The notes beneath the pieces are model-generated. The model worked only from the letters and a program-made list of their open reading frames with translations, had not been told where the DNA came from and did no database searches. A stretch of 64,000 nucleotides of DNA. Source: GCA-2720865 sp047630275. Its GTDB lineage: Bacteria > Bdellovibrionota > Bacteriovoracia > Bacteriovoracales > Bacteriovoracaceae. Location: the NCBI GenBank assembly GCA_047630275.1, contig JBLHVN010000002.1:496001-560000 (forward strand). Direction: 5' to 3'. Positions 1-9,442 of this stretch are shown one piece after another (position 1 is the first letter of the stretch; every line of letters begins with the position of its first letter). The position numbers and the translations under genes were made by a program.

Positions 1-1367
1 CCAATGATCGGTCCCTCAAATTGACCTACCTTTTTATCCTCAAAGTCACTAAGGCGATAAATATCTTCTGCTTTGTTTACTTCAGCTCTAACTCGTTTCA
101 TAAAACGAGTTAGGGCGTATACGCCATCGTGAGGTTCACCTTCATAAGAATTTAACATCTCTCCGAGCTTGGTAATCCTCACAGCGCCACCAGCAATAAA
201 GATCTTAGCTAACTCAGCCGCATTTCCTCTGTCGGCATAGAGTCCCACCGTTTGTAGGTAATGGCGCCAAGGGTATAGCGTCTTAATAATCTCTGTTCGA
301 GGAAGAGGTTTAACAATGAGAGTTCTAAATAAAGGAGATGGCCTTAGTCCGGGGTTCTTTTCTACTATTATCCTAAAACTTTTATCCTCATCCTCGTACA
401 CTTCAGAGAGACCCATCGGAATCTCAAGTTTAGCAAGCTCTACTTGATTAGTTATCTCAGCTTGTTGTTGTATATCAAGAATGGAAACTTCCTTTTTATC
501 ACTTTCACTCTTTAAGACTTCAAAGAGTCTTTTGCTAAATTCTTTACACTTCTCAAAAGATTCAGTTTCTAAATAAAGTACTTGAGGTGAGCTACAGGCC
601 TGTTGATCATTACAAACAACTTCATAGGCCATTTTTTCTAAAACCTCAGAATTTTCTAGGTTCTCTTTATCAATATATGAAAAAGAAATCTTATGACCCC
701 AAGGTATAAAGCGCGCTCCAAGAGGAGCAATACTTTGAATTTCTTTTACAGCAGACTCTCCTCCCCAAACAGAGACTCCATCTGCAACCCTAAGAAGCTT
801 TATCAGGTTTTCCTTTTCCTTACTTGAGATTCTCAAGATTCCAATTTTTTTAGAAATCTTTCCTGAATTATCGCAAGAAATTAGAGCTTCTAAAGCAAGG
901 GCAGTAAAGTTATTGTCACGAGAACTAATCTTTACCAGGTTATTGTTCAAACTTAATAAACCTTCTATGACGGCTAGAAAGCTGAGACCTTCAGAGTTCG
1001 ACGGAGTTATATGGACAAGGGTTCCTATAGGAGAAAAGGCTTCAAATGCAGTTTCAGTAAAGCTTTGCTTCTTTAGCTCTAAACTATCAATTCCCCCTAG
1101 TTCCTTCTTTATCTTTTTAAGCAAGAATCTTTTTTCACAAAAGGCAGCAATCTCATCTAAAAGACTTGCGTCACTAAGTTCACTCAAAAGACCTTGCCTA
1201 AAATCAATATCTTTTAAGATCTTTTTCGAAAAGAGGTCACAAGCATCTAAGACTTCCTGAAGCTGAAGATCCACACTTAATGAATCTACAACTTCACTTT
1301 CTAGTGAAGCTAAGATTTCCTCAGTTTTATGCGTGTCTATCCACTTTCCTTTGAAGAAATGCTTCAT
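1..1367 (-). CDS. luxC-like: LuxC-like fatty acyl-CoA/acyl-protein reductase (3' end beyond window)
   Basis: An open frame of 455 codons runs off the left edge from an ATG at 1365-1367, with AGGAGG six bases upstream. The protein resembles LuxC, the NADPH-dependent acyl reductase that turns an acyl thioester into a fatty aldehyde. The best signature is QQACSSPQ around residue 258, which holds the LuxC nucleophile cysteine (codon 594-596). LuxC proteins are roughly 480 residues, so only the last part should be missing. The start overlaps the upstream LuxE-like stop in an ATGA, so the two are translationally coupled. No luxA/B or luxD is visible, so light production is not implied. The aldehyde product may feed another pathway. 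Confidence 0.85.
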   Translation of the reverse strand, partial: MKHFFKGKWIDTHKTEEILASLESEVVDSLSVDLQLQEVLDACDLFSKKILKDIDFRQGLLSELSDASLLDEIAAFCEKRFLLKKIKKELGGIDSLELKKQSFTETAFEAFSPIGTLVHITPSNSEGLSFLAVIEGLLSLNNNLVKISSRDNNFTALALEALISCDNSGKISKKIGILRISSKEKENLIKLLRVADGVSVWGGESAVKEIQSIAPLGARFIPWGHKISFSYIDKENLENSEVLEKMAYEVVCNDQQACSSPQVLYLETESFEKCKEFSKRLFEVLKSESDKKEVSILDIQQQAEITNQVELAKLEIPMGLSEVYEDEDKSFRIIVEKNPGLRPSPLFRTLIVKPLPRTEIIKTLYPWRHYLQTVGLYADRGNAAELAKIFIAGGAVRITKLGEMLNSYEGEPHDGVYALTRFMKRVRAEVNKAEDIYRLSDFEDKKVGQFEGPII

Positions 1368-2521
1368 GACTGACCTCCTGAGAACTCTTTTAAGATTTCT
1401 GAGGCTGCTATGGCGCAACTCTTATTCTTCGATAGCCCCGCTCTTCCTATAATCTTAAAGTACGGAGTTTCTAGACCACAAGAACAGTCTTTCGCTTCAT
1501 GCAAGCTTGCAAGATCTCCCATTAAGACACTATTAGCTGGGACTGATGTTATATAGGGACTAATGAAGTTAAGGTATCCGGTCTCACCATAGTCCATTGG
1601 TTTTAGGCTTTTAACATCTCGGATGATAATCCTAGAATAAGTTGGAACATGGAATTCATGATTTTCACATTCAACATAAGGAACACAATGCTCCACACTC
1701 CCAAACCCATCTCTTAGGTTCTTCCCAGGAATGCCAAGTCCATCTTCTAAGTTTTTATAAAAGACAGACTTCTCAATTGCTTTTTCTTGATGACCTTTCC
1801 ATCCTCCACCAAAGAATGTCATAGATTCAGAATTTAGCTTTAATGGCCCAATTCCTAACTCATTCATTTGTTCTAAGGTAAAATTCATAAAGGCTGGAAA
1901 GCCAAAGATCCTAACGGGAAGACCTTCTTTTTCGAATCTTTTAAGTGCCTCGATACAACCGAAGACATCAAATTTATGTCCACTTTTTGTATACCTCAAG
2001 GCGTAATGAACCGAGTTGATAGGAGCAAATTCACAGAGAAAGTTATCTGTATAGGCTGTTCCTAACTTTGAGCCCTCTTCAGGCTCATAAGTAAAAAGAA
2101 GGTAATTTACTTTTTCTTTTGAACGCCAACCATAAAAATCAAAGATATTTGCCACCATTTGTTGGGCTGACTTTATGGTCCATGAATCAAAGAACATTTG
2201 GGACTTTTGTCCACTTGTCCCCGATGAAGTTAAATGAACATCAATATCTTCATCCTTAACTGACTTAATCTCATGGCGCTTAAAAAAGTTTGCCAAGAGA
2301 TAAGGAATTTCACTGAGGTCTGTAAACTTATTTTCATCAAAATTCTTCTCACTACAAAGAGCGGCGTAATATGAAGAATTCTCTCTATGCCAAGAAATAT
2401 TCTCCCTCATGGCCTTCATAAAGAGTTCATTATTGTTCTTGAATGGAATATAGGGATTCTTTAATAAACAAAGTTCTTCAACTGAGCTTAACTTCCCTTC
2501 TCCTGGAGCTTTTAAATTCAT
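1364..2521 (-). CDS. luxE-like: LuxE-like acyl-protein synthetase/acyltransferase
   Basis: This 385-residue protein belongs to the LuxE family of the adenylating (PaaK/CapK-like) superfamily. It carries the nucleotide-binding motif SSGTSGQKS near residue 100. A cysteine about 17 residues from the C-terminus (KSCAIAAS) sits where LuxE proteins carry their acylated cysteine; that equivalence is from memory. In lux systems LuxE activates a fatty acid with ATP and passes it to LuxC for reduction. GGAG lies seven bases before the ATG. The gene shares ATGA overlaps with the GNAT gene upstream and luxC downstream, so the three form one operon. The natural acyl donor cannot be read from the sequence. 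Confidence 0.85.
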   Translation of the reverse strand: MNLKAPGEGKLSSVEELCLLKNPYIPFKNNNELFMKAMRENISWHRENSSYYAALCSEKNFDENKFTDLSEIPYLLANFFKRHEIKSVKDEDIDVHLTSSGTSGQKSQMFFDSWTIKSAQQMVANIFDFYGWRSKEKVNYLLFTYEPEEGSKLGTAYTDNFLCEFAPINSVHYALRYTKSGHKFDVFGCIEALKRFEKEGLPVRIFGFPAFMNFTLEQMNELGIGPLKLNSESMTFFGGGWKGHQEKAIEKSVFYKNLEDGLGIPGKNLRDGFGSVEHCVPYVECENHEFHVPTYSRIIIRDVKSLKPMDYGETGYLNFISPYITSVPANSVLMGDLASLHEAKDCSCGLETPYFKIIGRAGLSKNKSCAIAASEILKEFSGGQS

Positions 2522-3675
2522 TTATTCACTCCAAGGCTCTTCAGGTTCATCTCAACCCATTGCTCTACATATTGATTAACAAAAGGTAAGAAGCAATCAT
2601 CAATATGAGTCTCACTAAAATCTAAGGGAACCATGGTCCTTGTAAGAAGAACATAGTCATGCATTACCCCATCTTCTTCTCTCATGGCAGGATACAGAGC
2701 TGAAGGCAGAAATTTATTTTGCAATAAGAAACAAATTACTTCGTAGTAATCAGCCCTCATCAAAGTCTCAATATAATAGATACCCTTTTCTTTCATAGAG
2801 AAGATCAATTGCTTAAACTGATCTTCTAAATCTCGAATGGAATTATTGGCCGTTATAAGAACGCAGTAATGATCTTTTTTACTAAAAGAAGCAAAGATCT
2901 CAAGGTTGCACTTCTCTGAGGAGATAATAAGATTGGGTTTATGAAAGGGATAGAAGATAGATTCCTTATCTCCCTTAAAAGTTTCTTCAAACCTCTTCTT
3001 AACAAACATAGGTGCGTCTATATATTCAAAATCATCTTCACTTACTTCTATAGAGCTATCACTCTTTAAAACAGGACAAGCATGTCCCGTGTCCGGATGC
3101 CCCTCGCTTCCTAAAACCTCACCTATGGAATCATAAAGTGGAATCATTTGGGGCGGAACTCTTTCAACCTTGCTCCTACGTTCTAGAACACCTTCACCAA
3201 AGATGCCCATCAAAGTTAAGGTTTCATAGTGCTTTATCTTTCTAGCATTAGGAAAGATCCCTAAAGGCTTTAACCCATTGGCGATCAACATCTTCTGAGA
3301 ACTTACTTCAATAGTTCTACTAGTAGCGTAGAGAGAGTGAACTTTCTTACCAACATGAAGAACTTCATCAATTCCTGCTCCAAGTAATTGCTTAGCTAGA
3401 CCCCGCCCTCTGTATGAGCGGTTCACAGTCATTCCCGTAATCTTTCCAATCTTATATTCAAGATCTAGCTCAAAGATACAAGAGGCTGCGATAGTTGAAG
3501 AATCAGTATCCCTCATGAGAAGCCAAAGAGTTTGGTCCTTATCAAGGATATGCTTCTTCATCACATCCTTGTTTGTTCCAACTTCAAGGGGATAATCCTT
3601 CCCGTAAATAGTCAGGTATAGACCGATTAACTCATTGATATCATCAATATTGGCCCTATCTATTATCAGTCCCAT
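2518..3675 (-). CDS. GNAT-family N-acetyltransferase with an unassigned C-terminal half
   Basis: The N-terminal ~155 residues form a GNAT acyltransferase domain. Its acyl-CoA pyrophosphate-binding motif RGRGLAKQLL lies near residue 90. The remaining ~230 residues match nothing I recognise and may be a second, degenerate GNAT-like domain. An in-frame GTG at 3693 would add six residues, but AGAGGA lies directly before the ATG at 3675, so that start is preferred despite tight spacing. This is the first gene of the GNAT-LuxE-LuxC operon, with a four-base overlap to the next gene. It could transfer an acyl group to or from the aldehyde-forming pair, but its substrate is unknown. Confidence 0.75.
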   Translation of the reverse strand: MGLIIDRANIDDINELIGLYLTIYGKDYPLEVGTNKDVMKKHILDKDQTLWLLMRDTDSSTIAASCIFELDLEYKIGKITGMTVNRSYRGRGLAKQLLGAGIDEVLHVGKKVHSLYATSRTIEVSSQKMLIANGLKPLGIFPNARKIKHYETLTLMGIFGEGVLERRSKVERVPPQMIPLYDSIGEVLGSEGHPDTGHACPVLKSDSSIEVSEDDFEYIDAPMFVKKRFEETFKGDKESIFYPFHKPNLIISSEKCNLEIFASFSKKDHYCVLITANNSIRDLEDQFKQLIFSMKEKGIYYIETLMRADYYEVICFLLQNKFLPSALYPAMREEDGVMHDYVLLTRTMVPLDFSETHIDDCFLPFVNQYVEQWVEMNLKSLGVNK

Positions 3676-3841
3676 AATTCCTCTTTTACCCACTGGTTAT
3701 CGCTACTTATGCGATGTATCATAAAAAGGATAAAAGCCTTCTCTTTTTGAAAAGAATACAGGCGAAAAACATAAGTAAACTACCGATTTTACTTAGCTTA
3801 ATAGAAGATCCTTTCCTGCCGATGAGTCTTTTGAGGTTATT

Positions 3842-4285
3842 ATGAAAAAACTTACGATTCTTCTTATCCTACTCCTTCCCTTAAGCGCCTTTGCGAGAAA
3901 GCCCGCTGTAGAACCAGTGACAGGAATCAGCATAGATGAATACAAAGAAGTACCTCCAAGTCAGGCTAAGGGTTACAACTGGAACGAAGGTGAATCAAAA
4001 GTAACAACTGAAGCTGTCGCCCCAAAGGGAGACCCTTCAAAGCTTCCAAGCCGAACTATCTCTGAAGCAACAGAGCCAAATTTAAAACCAGCATTTATCT
4101 TAGTCTTATTATTAGTGCTCCCATTTGGGATTTGGTTTTTTATGAATGGAAAACTAGATGACCCAGAGACCGAGATTGGCTTTCAAGACGAAGAAATCGA
4201 AGACAACACATTGGCCTTTCCAAAATCTAAAAAGAATGACGATGATAATGACGATGATGACTTCAATATTCCAAAAGCTTCTTAA
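3842..4285 (+). CDS. Secreted/membrane protein with acidic tail, unknown function
   Basis: I do not recognise this 147-residue protein. It has an N-terminal signal peptide ending near ALS-AFA, about 60 periplasmic residues rich in P, E and K, one transmembrane segment around residues 82-100, and a strongly acidic cytoplasmic tail with DDDNDDDDF. GAGG lies five bases before the ATG. It is divergent from the GNAT-LuxE-LuxC operon and its stop directly abuts the stop of the next, convergent gene. Confidence 0.65.
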   Translation: MKKLTILLILLLPLSAFARKPAVEPVTGISIDEYKEVPPSQAKGYNWNEGESKVTTEAVAPKGDPSKLPSRTISEATEPNLKPAFILVLLLVLPFGIWFFMNGKLDDPETEIGFQDEEIEDNTLAFPKSKKNDDDNDDDDFNIPKAS

Positions 4286-4936
4286 CTAAAAGGTTTGCCA
4301 AGACCCATTGCCTTTATAAAAATAAACCCTTCGCGTGTCATTATAGCTAAGGGTTAGCTCTTTAACGCCATCAAGGTTCAAATCAATTGCCGTCAGCACA
4401 TACTTTCTTTGGTGATAATGATTATGCTTAAAGCTTTTAAATTCTTCCCAAAAGGCTGGGCCTTTATAGGTTGAAATTGAGCTTAGATCATTCTTATCTA
4501 TTGTTAAAAAATAGAACCTGGCTTGAGCTTTAAATTTTAAAAATTGCGTCACCCCTTCAAAAAAATGAAGAACAAAGACCTTTGAATCTTTTGATAAGCT
4601 CTTACTTGTTATTCTATATAAGCGGCTATGGGCCCCAGTTGTATCAAGCTTAAAGCTATAGATCTTTTCTTTACTGTAGTTATAAACATAGACCCAGTCT
4701 TCTCCATCTTTTTTCTCCACGACAAAAGATTCGCTCTTATGGTCTTCATTTAAATCAACTTCATAAAAGGGACTTCTAACTTTATAGTTGTACTTACTCT
4801 CCGACTGGGGAGCTACAATTCGCGTCAGATCACCCGAGAGCAACTCTCTTGTGAACCTCTCATCTTGCGCCTTTGCCAAATGAGCTATCTGTAACAAGAA
4901 CACAACGCCAAGCGTCTTAAGTATCCACTTTTCCAT
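4286..4936 (-). CDS. Secreted protein of unknown function
   Basis: This encodes about 216 residues with a signal peptide ending near HLAKAQ. The mature part is rich in beta-prone, aromatic segments. A DLNLDGVKELTLSY stretch resembles an FG-GAP/VCBS-type Asp-rich loop, and DLNEDHKSE near the N-terminus is a second similar loop, so a partial beta-propeller is possible. A TTG at 4954 would extend the frame by six residues, but the ATG at 4936 gives a normal signal peptide. No function can be assigned. Confidence 0.6.
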   Translation of the reverse strand: MEKWILKTLGVVFLLQIAHLAKAQDERFTRELLSGDLTRIVAPQSESKYNYKVRSPFYEVDLNEDHKSESFVVEKKDGEDWVYVYNYSKEKIYSFKLDTTGAHSRLYRITSKSLSKDSKVFVLHFFEGVTQFLKFKAQARFYFLTIDKNDLSSISTYKGPAFWEEFKSFKHNHYHQRKYVLTAIDLNLDGVKELTLSYNDTRRVYFYKGNGSWQTF

Positions 4937-5044
4937 AGATTTATTATACTTCAAGAACTTAGCTTTCCGCGCATTTCTTTCAAAATGGGACAGCTTGTTA
5001 TAGGATACTAATTCACACAGACACTTACAAAAGAGGCACTCTCA

Positions 5045-5809
5045 ATGAATTTTCAGCTGGCTTACATCAAGAATTCACAACAAATCGTCCTTAAGGATTT
5101 TGGTGAAAATCAAACTCAATCTAAAGGCAAAATTATGGATATTGATGAACTGCCCAAGCTAAACCTTCAAGGGCTATTCCTTCCTGAAGAACTTCTGCAA
5201 GATACTGAGTTTCTTGGAACTCTAAATTCGACAACTGAAGTAAACCCAATTAGAACCGCTGAAGAGTTTGGACTCGATTTAGATAACTTTGAGGCCCTCT
5301 CTACAGAATCAGCAACTCCCTACTTCAAGAAAGTATACGAGTCTTGGATTCTACAAAATAATTTAAGCTTACTTGAAGAGATGACTAATATTTATAAGCA
5401 CCTCAATTCTCTTTGGGCCAATGAAAGAACTGCCTTTTTCGAAGAACTATGGAACCTCCTAAAAAGAAACCTTGGTACAAGTGAACTTACTATTGTTTAT
5501 AACGATGTAAAGAAAGCGAAAAAAGAAGGCGAAAAAAATAAACTGATTCGTGTAAAAGTTCATGGGAAGTTAAAAGCAAACCCTGAAGAAGGCGGAGAGC
5601 TTGAAGCAAACCTAATGAAGAATTATGAAAACCTTTTCAGCCCTTCTTTTGAAGTGGTTGAGTTCAATAAAGAAAAAGGACAACTTGTTGCCCTTTGTAC
5701 AATTAAGAAAAGCCCAGTAATCATCATGGCCAATGTATATGGATTAACCAGGCTTCAAAAAACAATCTTAAAGACTCTTGTTGATGGTCTTCAAGAAAAT
5801 TGGGTCTAA
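5045..5809 (+). CDS. Hypothetical cytoplasmic protein
   Basis: A 254-residue acidic protein without signal peptide or transmembrane segment. I do not recognise a family. The N-terminal third is short and loop-rich, the middle is helical, and the C-terminal ~90 residues (from LTIVYND) look alpha/beta. GAGG eight bases before the ATG supports the start. It ends in a four-base CTAA overlap with the stop of the convergent lipoprotein gene. Confidence 0.6.
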   Translation: MNFQLAYIKNSQQIVLKDFGENQTQSKGKIMDIDELPKLNLQGLFLPEELLQDTEFLGTLNSTTEVNPIRTAEEFGLDLDNFEALSTESATPYFKKVYESWILQNNLSLLEEMTNIYKHLNSLWANERTAFFEELWNLLKRNLGTSELTIVYNDVKKAKKEGEKNKLIRVKVHGKLKANPEEGGELEANLMKNYENLFSPSFEVVEFNKEKGQLVALCTIKKSPVIIMANVYGLTRLQKTILKTLVDGLQENWV

Positions 5810-7428
5810 AACTTCGCTGGAAACACAAGTTTCCAGCCTTTAAACTTATACTCATTTTCAAATCCTTTTAGAATTTCATAAGACGCAAGAGAGTCATAAG
5901 GTGCTCGCACTTGATAACCATTTAATCTTGAATCATAAGTTTTCCATCCCACAAAACCACCGCCTACAGCATTCAAAGACTCTTTGTTAACTTCTAAAAT
6001 TTCATTGGTAATATGTTTTACTTCAAGCCAACCGGCACTTGCTTCTTTTTCCCGTTCATTATTTTTAATGAGAATTTCTTTCTTAGAAATCTCTCGTTCT
6101 TTCTTTTCATCAATAACTTGCCTTCGAAAGCGAGCTACGGGATAGGAAAAGGCGGGATTCCAATGAATACTACAATCTCCCCCTTTTCTTTCAAACCTAT
6201 TATCTTCCATGCATACTTTAGACCCAATTTCATAGGGGATCTGTTTTTCAGATTCTTGAAAACGATACTCAACGGAGTATTTTTTAACCTTTCCTATGAT
6301 CCCTTTTCTATCTTCTACTTTCAGAGGAATGGATTCTTTAAATTCAAAACTAAGGGGGATCCATAATTCTTGATTGTTTTTTAATTCTTTAAGACTAAAG
6401 TAGGTAAGAACAATTGTGCTACCGTCTGCCTTTATTTTAGAAAGATCTTCATCTTTGTTACACCACCAAAAACTAAGTCCTTCTTCAATACTTTCATCAT
6501 TTAAGATATTTCGATCAGGATAAGAGAAGACCTCATCTTGTGTATGCCCAAAAAGTGATAAAAGTGAATGATCATAATTCAACTCAAATGAAGGATCGAT
6601 TCCTTTTAAAAAGTCCTTTAAACTTTCCCCTTTTTTCAACCAGTAAAACCTTTCACCATAGGGAAGAGAAATAACCAGTCTTGTTTTATCAACCGATTGC
6701 TCTTGATAAAATTCCTTCATTCCCTTTTCATTTATCTTAAAATCTTTGATTTCAAAGAATATTTTAGTGTTTGGCTCTACGATGCTATTCATTAAACTCA
6801 GTGGGAGATCTTCAAATTTAAGATTGAACTTTCTAAGCCCCGACTCTTTATCAAATGAATAGGCTAGACCATTTTCTTTCTTTATTAAATCAGTTCCGTA
6901 CTGACCTATCACTTTTGATTTTTTATCGATTGAGCCTAGAGAAACTAAGATATCACTTAGATTATCTTTTTCTAATAAACCTCTCCAACTCATCTTTATA
7001 TTAAAAGACCAACTACCACTTTGGCTCTCAGAAGAATGTATCGCTTCACTTGCAATGAGCTTGGTTTCAAAACTAACTTCATTAGGAAAGAACTTTCTTT
7101 CATCAGAGGCTTCAATGAGAAGGCTTTGTTTTTCTTTTTGATCATAGATATTTTCAAATGCATGACCTAGGATTTTTTCTCTTAGGTACCTAGTTCTTCC
7201 TTTTTCAAGGTTCCTTGAATCTAAGATGCCTTCATTCTTCAGGTTAACTTCTAACTTATCAGCCCTAAAAGAAGCAATCCTGATATTTCTTGATTCAACA
7301 CTATTGATCTCTTGCTCAAGTTCTTGCTCATTTTGAGGATAATAAATCCTTCTTTTTTTCCCTCCTTTTTCACCACCACAACCAGATAAAAAACTTAAAA
7401 CACCTAATAAAAAAATCATCTTTTTCAT
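5806..7428 (-). CDS. Large lipoprotein, unknown function
   Basis: The 540-residue product begins with a lipoprotein signal peptide with lipobox LSGC (Cys 17) followed by a glycine/lysine linker (GGEKGGKKRR). GGAGG precedes the ATG with good spacing. The mature chain is rich in charged residues and beta-strand-like segments; no catalytic motif is evident. It faces another lipoprotein gene across a 213-base divergent promoter region. Probably an envelope protein particular to this lineage. Confidence 0.65.
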   Translation of the reverse strand: MKKMIFLLGVLSFLSGCGGEKGGKKRRIYYPQNEQELEQEINSVESRNIRIASFRADKLEVNLKNEGILDSRNLEKGRTRYLREKILGHAFENIYDQKEKQSLLIEASDERKFFPNEVSFETKLIASEAIHSSESQSGSWSFNIKMSWRGLLEKDNLSDILVSLGSIDKKSKVIGQYGTDLIKKENGLAYSFDKESGLRKFNLKFEDLPLSLMNSIVEPNTKIFFEIKDFKINEKGMKEFYQEQSVDKTRLVISLPYGERFYWLKKGESLKDFLKGIDPSFELNYDHSLLSLFGHTQDEVFSYPDRNILNDESIEEGLSFWWCNKDEDLSKIKADGSTIVLTYFSLKELKNNQELWIPLSFEFKESIPLKVEDRKGIIGKVKKYSVEYRFQESEKQIPYEIGSKVCMEDNRFERKGGDCSIHWNPAFSYPVARFRRQVIDEKKEREISKKEILIKNNEREKEASAGWLEVKHITNEILEVNKESLNAVGGGFVGWKTYDSRLNGYQVRAPYDSLASYEILKGFENEYKFKGWKLVFPAKF

Positions 7429-7641
7429 ACTTACCTCCGTGGACAGAAACTAAATCTAAGACGGGGGAAAAGATAATAAGTTTATAAATCCACCTTGGGA
7501 TATTTCGGATATGAAATATTTATAAGGATTGTTTAGGCATTAGTCATGATAAGTACTTAGAATTAAAGACTTTATTAAAAAACCTCTATTTCTCACTGAA
7601 TTCTCCCTAAGCGGTACAAATCTTTGATAATTTAAATCTTC

Positions 7642-8526
7642 ATGATGGCTAAACTGATCCTTCTATTCACTTTTTTGAGTTTTCTATTCTTAGGCGCTTG
7701 CGCTGATAAGAAGTCTAAACTCGACCCTGCATGGAGTGGCCAGAACACTGGATATACTCCTTTAAAGAAACAAAAGAATAAGATCATAAAGCGTGAGATA
7801 AAAGTCAATGATGAGCTACTACGTGAAATGGCCGAGCACCTCTATATTCTTCAAGAAAATGCTAGCGAAGAACTAAAGGTCTCTGAAGGTTTAACATTTG
7901 GGGCTACCCTTTTTCACTATTTAGGTAGCTTTGGAAATTATAGATTAGATGCCGATAATATAATCAAGCTTATCAAAGGTTTTGAGGAGTTGCTCGGAGA
8001 GCCTATTGATGAAAAGATTATGTTTGTTGTCAATCAAGTTAAGAGCTTAACCTTTTCTAGAAAAGGAAATAAGTTTCGAGTTAAGATTCAAGGCAAAGAA
8101 AATAACGGCATCGTCTATTTTATCAACGAAGAAAGTGACGAAGAGGGATCAGCTCTTAAAAAGATCAAGTTCTTTCAGGCTAAAAATGGATCTCACGTAG
8201 ACTTTGAAGTTGTTGATACTCTCGCTGAAAGATCTGAACTAGTAAGCTTTGTTAAAGAAACGGGTAAGAGAGATTCGCTTCACAAAGAGATAGCCCCAAA
8301 TATTGAGAGCTACTTTTCACAAGAGAAACCGGCTCCTATCATTAAGATGGAATTTGAAGGAATGATTGTTAGGGTTCTAACAGATACTATCTGGAAGAAT
8401 ATCGACTTTAACTTCAAGTACGGTTGGTCCATTCCACTTTTTAGAGTAAATGGAAAGAATATCCCAGGCTTTGTTCTTTATCTAAAAAAGAACTTAGCTA
8501 AAGTTAAGGTTTCAATAGATCAGTAA
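7642..8526 (+). CDS. Lipoprotein, unknown function
   Basis: A 294-residue protein with signal peptide and lipobox LGAC (Cys 20). The mature part shows no family I recognise. The start is an ATGATG, so the exact first codon is uncertain by one residue. It is followed at short distance by two small genes in the same direction, suggesting an operon of three. Confidence 0.65.
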   Translation: MMAKLILLFTFLSFLFLGACADKKSKLDPAWSGQNTGYTPLKKQKNKIIKREIKVNDELLREMAEHLYILQENASEELKVSEGLTFGATLFHYLGSFGNYRLDADNIIKLIKGFEELLGEPIDEKIMFVVNQVKSLTFSRKGNKFRVKIQGKENNGIVYFINEESDEEGSALKKIKFFQAKNGSHVDFEVVDTLAERSELVSFVKETGKRDSLHKEIAPNIESYFSQEKPAPIIKMEFEGMIVRVLTDTIWKNIDFNFKYGWSIPLFRVNGKNIPGFVLYLKKNLAKVKVSIDQ

Positions 8527-8565
8527 CCTAGCCTTTCTCTCAACATCTCAGTCAGATGTAATCAA

Positions 8566-8898
8566 ATGTTTATTGATCCCAGCTCATTTAATGAGACACT
8601 TAATGGGATGGAACCAAACACACTACTTCTTGAAATCCCAAATTTACTCGACGACGACTTCTACGCCCCAGAGCTCTTTATCACCTTAAAGTATCTTGTA
8701 AACTTTATGGCTAAGGACCCTTGTGATTATAGGAGTGAAGATGATAATACTCTTGGTGAATTTCGGACCTGGACTATTCAAAGGGCCTGCGATCCTGAAA
8801 TCTCTCCAAATGCTAGAGAAGTGGCCAAGAATTGGTTTCACATACTTGAAGAACTAGCGGCTGAGAGAAAAAAGATCATAAAAGATCTCTACCAATAG
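8566..8898 (+). CDS. Small hypothetical protein
   Basis: A 110-residue acidic soluble protein with no recognised domain. It lies 39 bases after the upstream lipoprotein gene and five bases before a small membrane protein gene, so it is probably co-transcribed with both. Confidence 0.55.
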   Translation: MFIDPSSFNETLNGMEPNTLLLEIPNLLDDDFYAPELFITLKYLVNFMAKDPCDYRSEDDNTLGEFRTWTIQRACDPEISPNAREVAKNWFHILEELAAERKKIIKDLYQ

Positions 8899-8903
8899 GC
8901 GTT

Positions 8904-9110
8904 ATGGACTGGTTTTATTTTTCCCTAATAGGTGTTCTTTGTTTTGTTCCAACTTTCTTTTTGGCGATCAAGCTTAAAGCTGGAATAAATAAGTTGATTT
9001 CAAAAGATTCGATAGATGAAAGCTCACCTAAGTCATGGCCCGGTGATCTTCTCGCCACATTAGTCTTCTTTTTTTATTCCGTTTTGATGTATCAGTGGAT
9101 GCCTAATTAA
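8904..9110 (+). CDS. Small two-helix membrane protein
   Basis: A 68-residue protein with hydrophobic segments at about residues 3-24 and 48-64, separated by a polar loop. It starts five bases after the upstream stop. Its TAA shares four bases (TTAA) with the stop of the convergent HIT gene. Function unknown. Confidence 0.55.
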   Translation: MDWFYFSLIGVLCFVPTFFLAIKLKAGINKLISKDSIDESSPKSWPGDLLATLVFFFYSVLMYQWMPN

Positions 9111-9442
9111 GTGCCAAAACTTCCTAGGGTTTCACCACCTAGAACATGAAAATGGGTGTGAAAGACGCTTTGACGACCGTTGACACCTAAGTTTGTTACT
9201 ACCCTAAAGCCATCTTTTTCTAAATCGTTTGAAGTAGTGAATTCTTTAATCGCTGAAAAGATTTGAGCTGTATGGATTGGCTCCATTTCATTTACATTAT
9301 TTGAATGAATCTTATTTATAAAAAGATAATGCTCCTTGGCTTGGGGATAAATATCCTTAAAGCCAAGGACTTCTTTATTTTCAAAGACTTTCTCACAAGG
9401 GATTTCCCCCTCTATCATTTTACAAAATAAGCAGTCTTTCAT
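9107..9442 (-). CDS. HIT family (HinT-like) nucleotide-binding hydrolase
   Basis: This 111-residue protein has the histidine triad HTHFHVLGG near its C-terminus and an N-terminal CLFCKMIEGEIP, typical of HinT/PKCI-type purine-nucleoside phosphoramidases. Length matches the family. It is the last gene of the rho-prfA-prmC-murA block and begins directly after the murA stop with no gap, so translation is probably coupled. The physiological substrate is usually unknown for this family. Confidence 0.9.
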   Translation of the reverse strand: MKDCLFCKMIEGEIPCEKVFENKEVLGFKDIYPQAKEHYLFINKIHSNNVNEMEPIHTAQIFSAIKEFTTSNDLEKDGFRVVTNLGVNGRQSVFHTHFHVLGGETLGSFGT

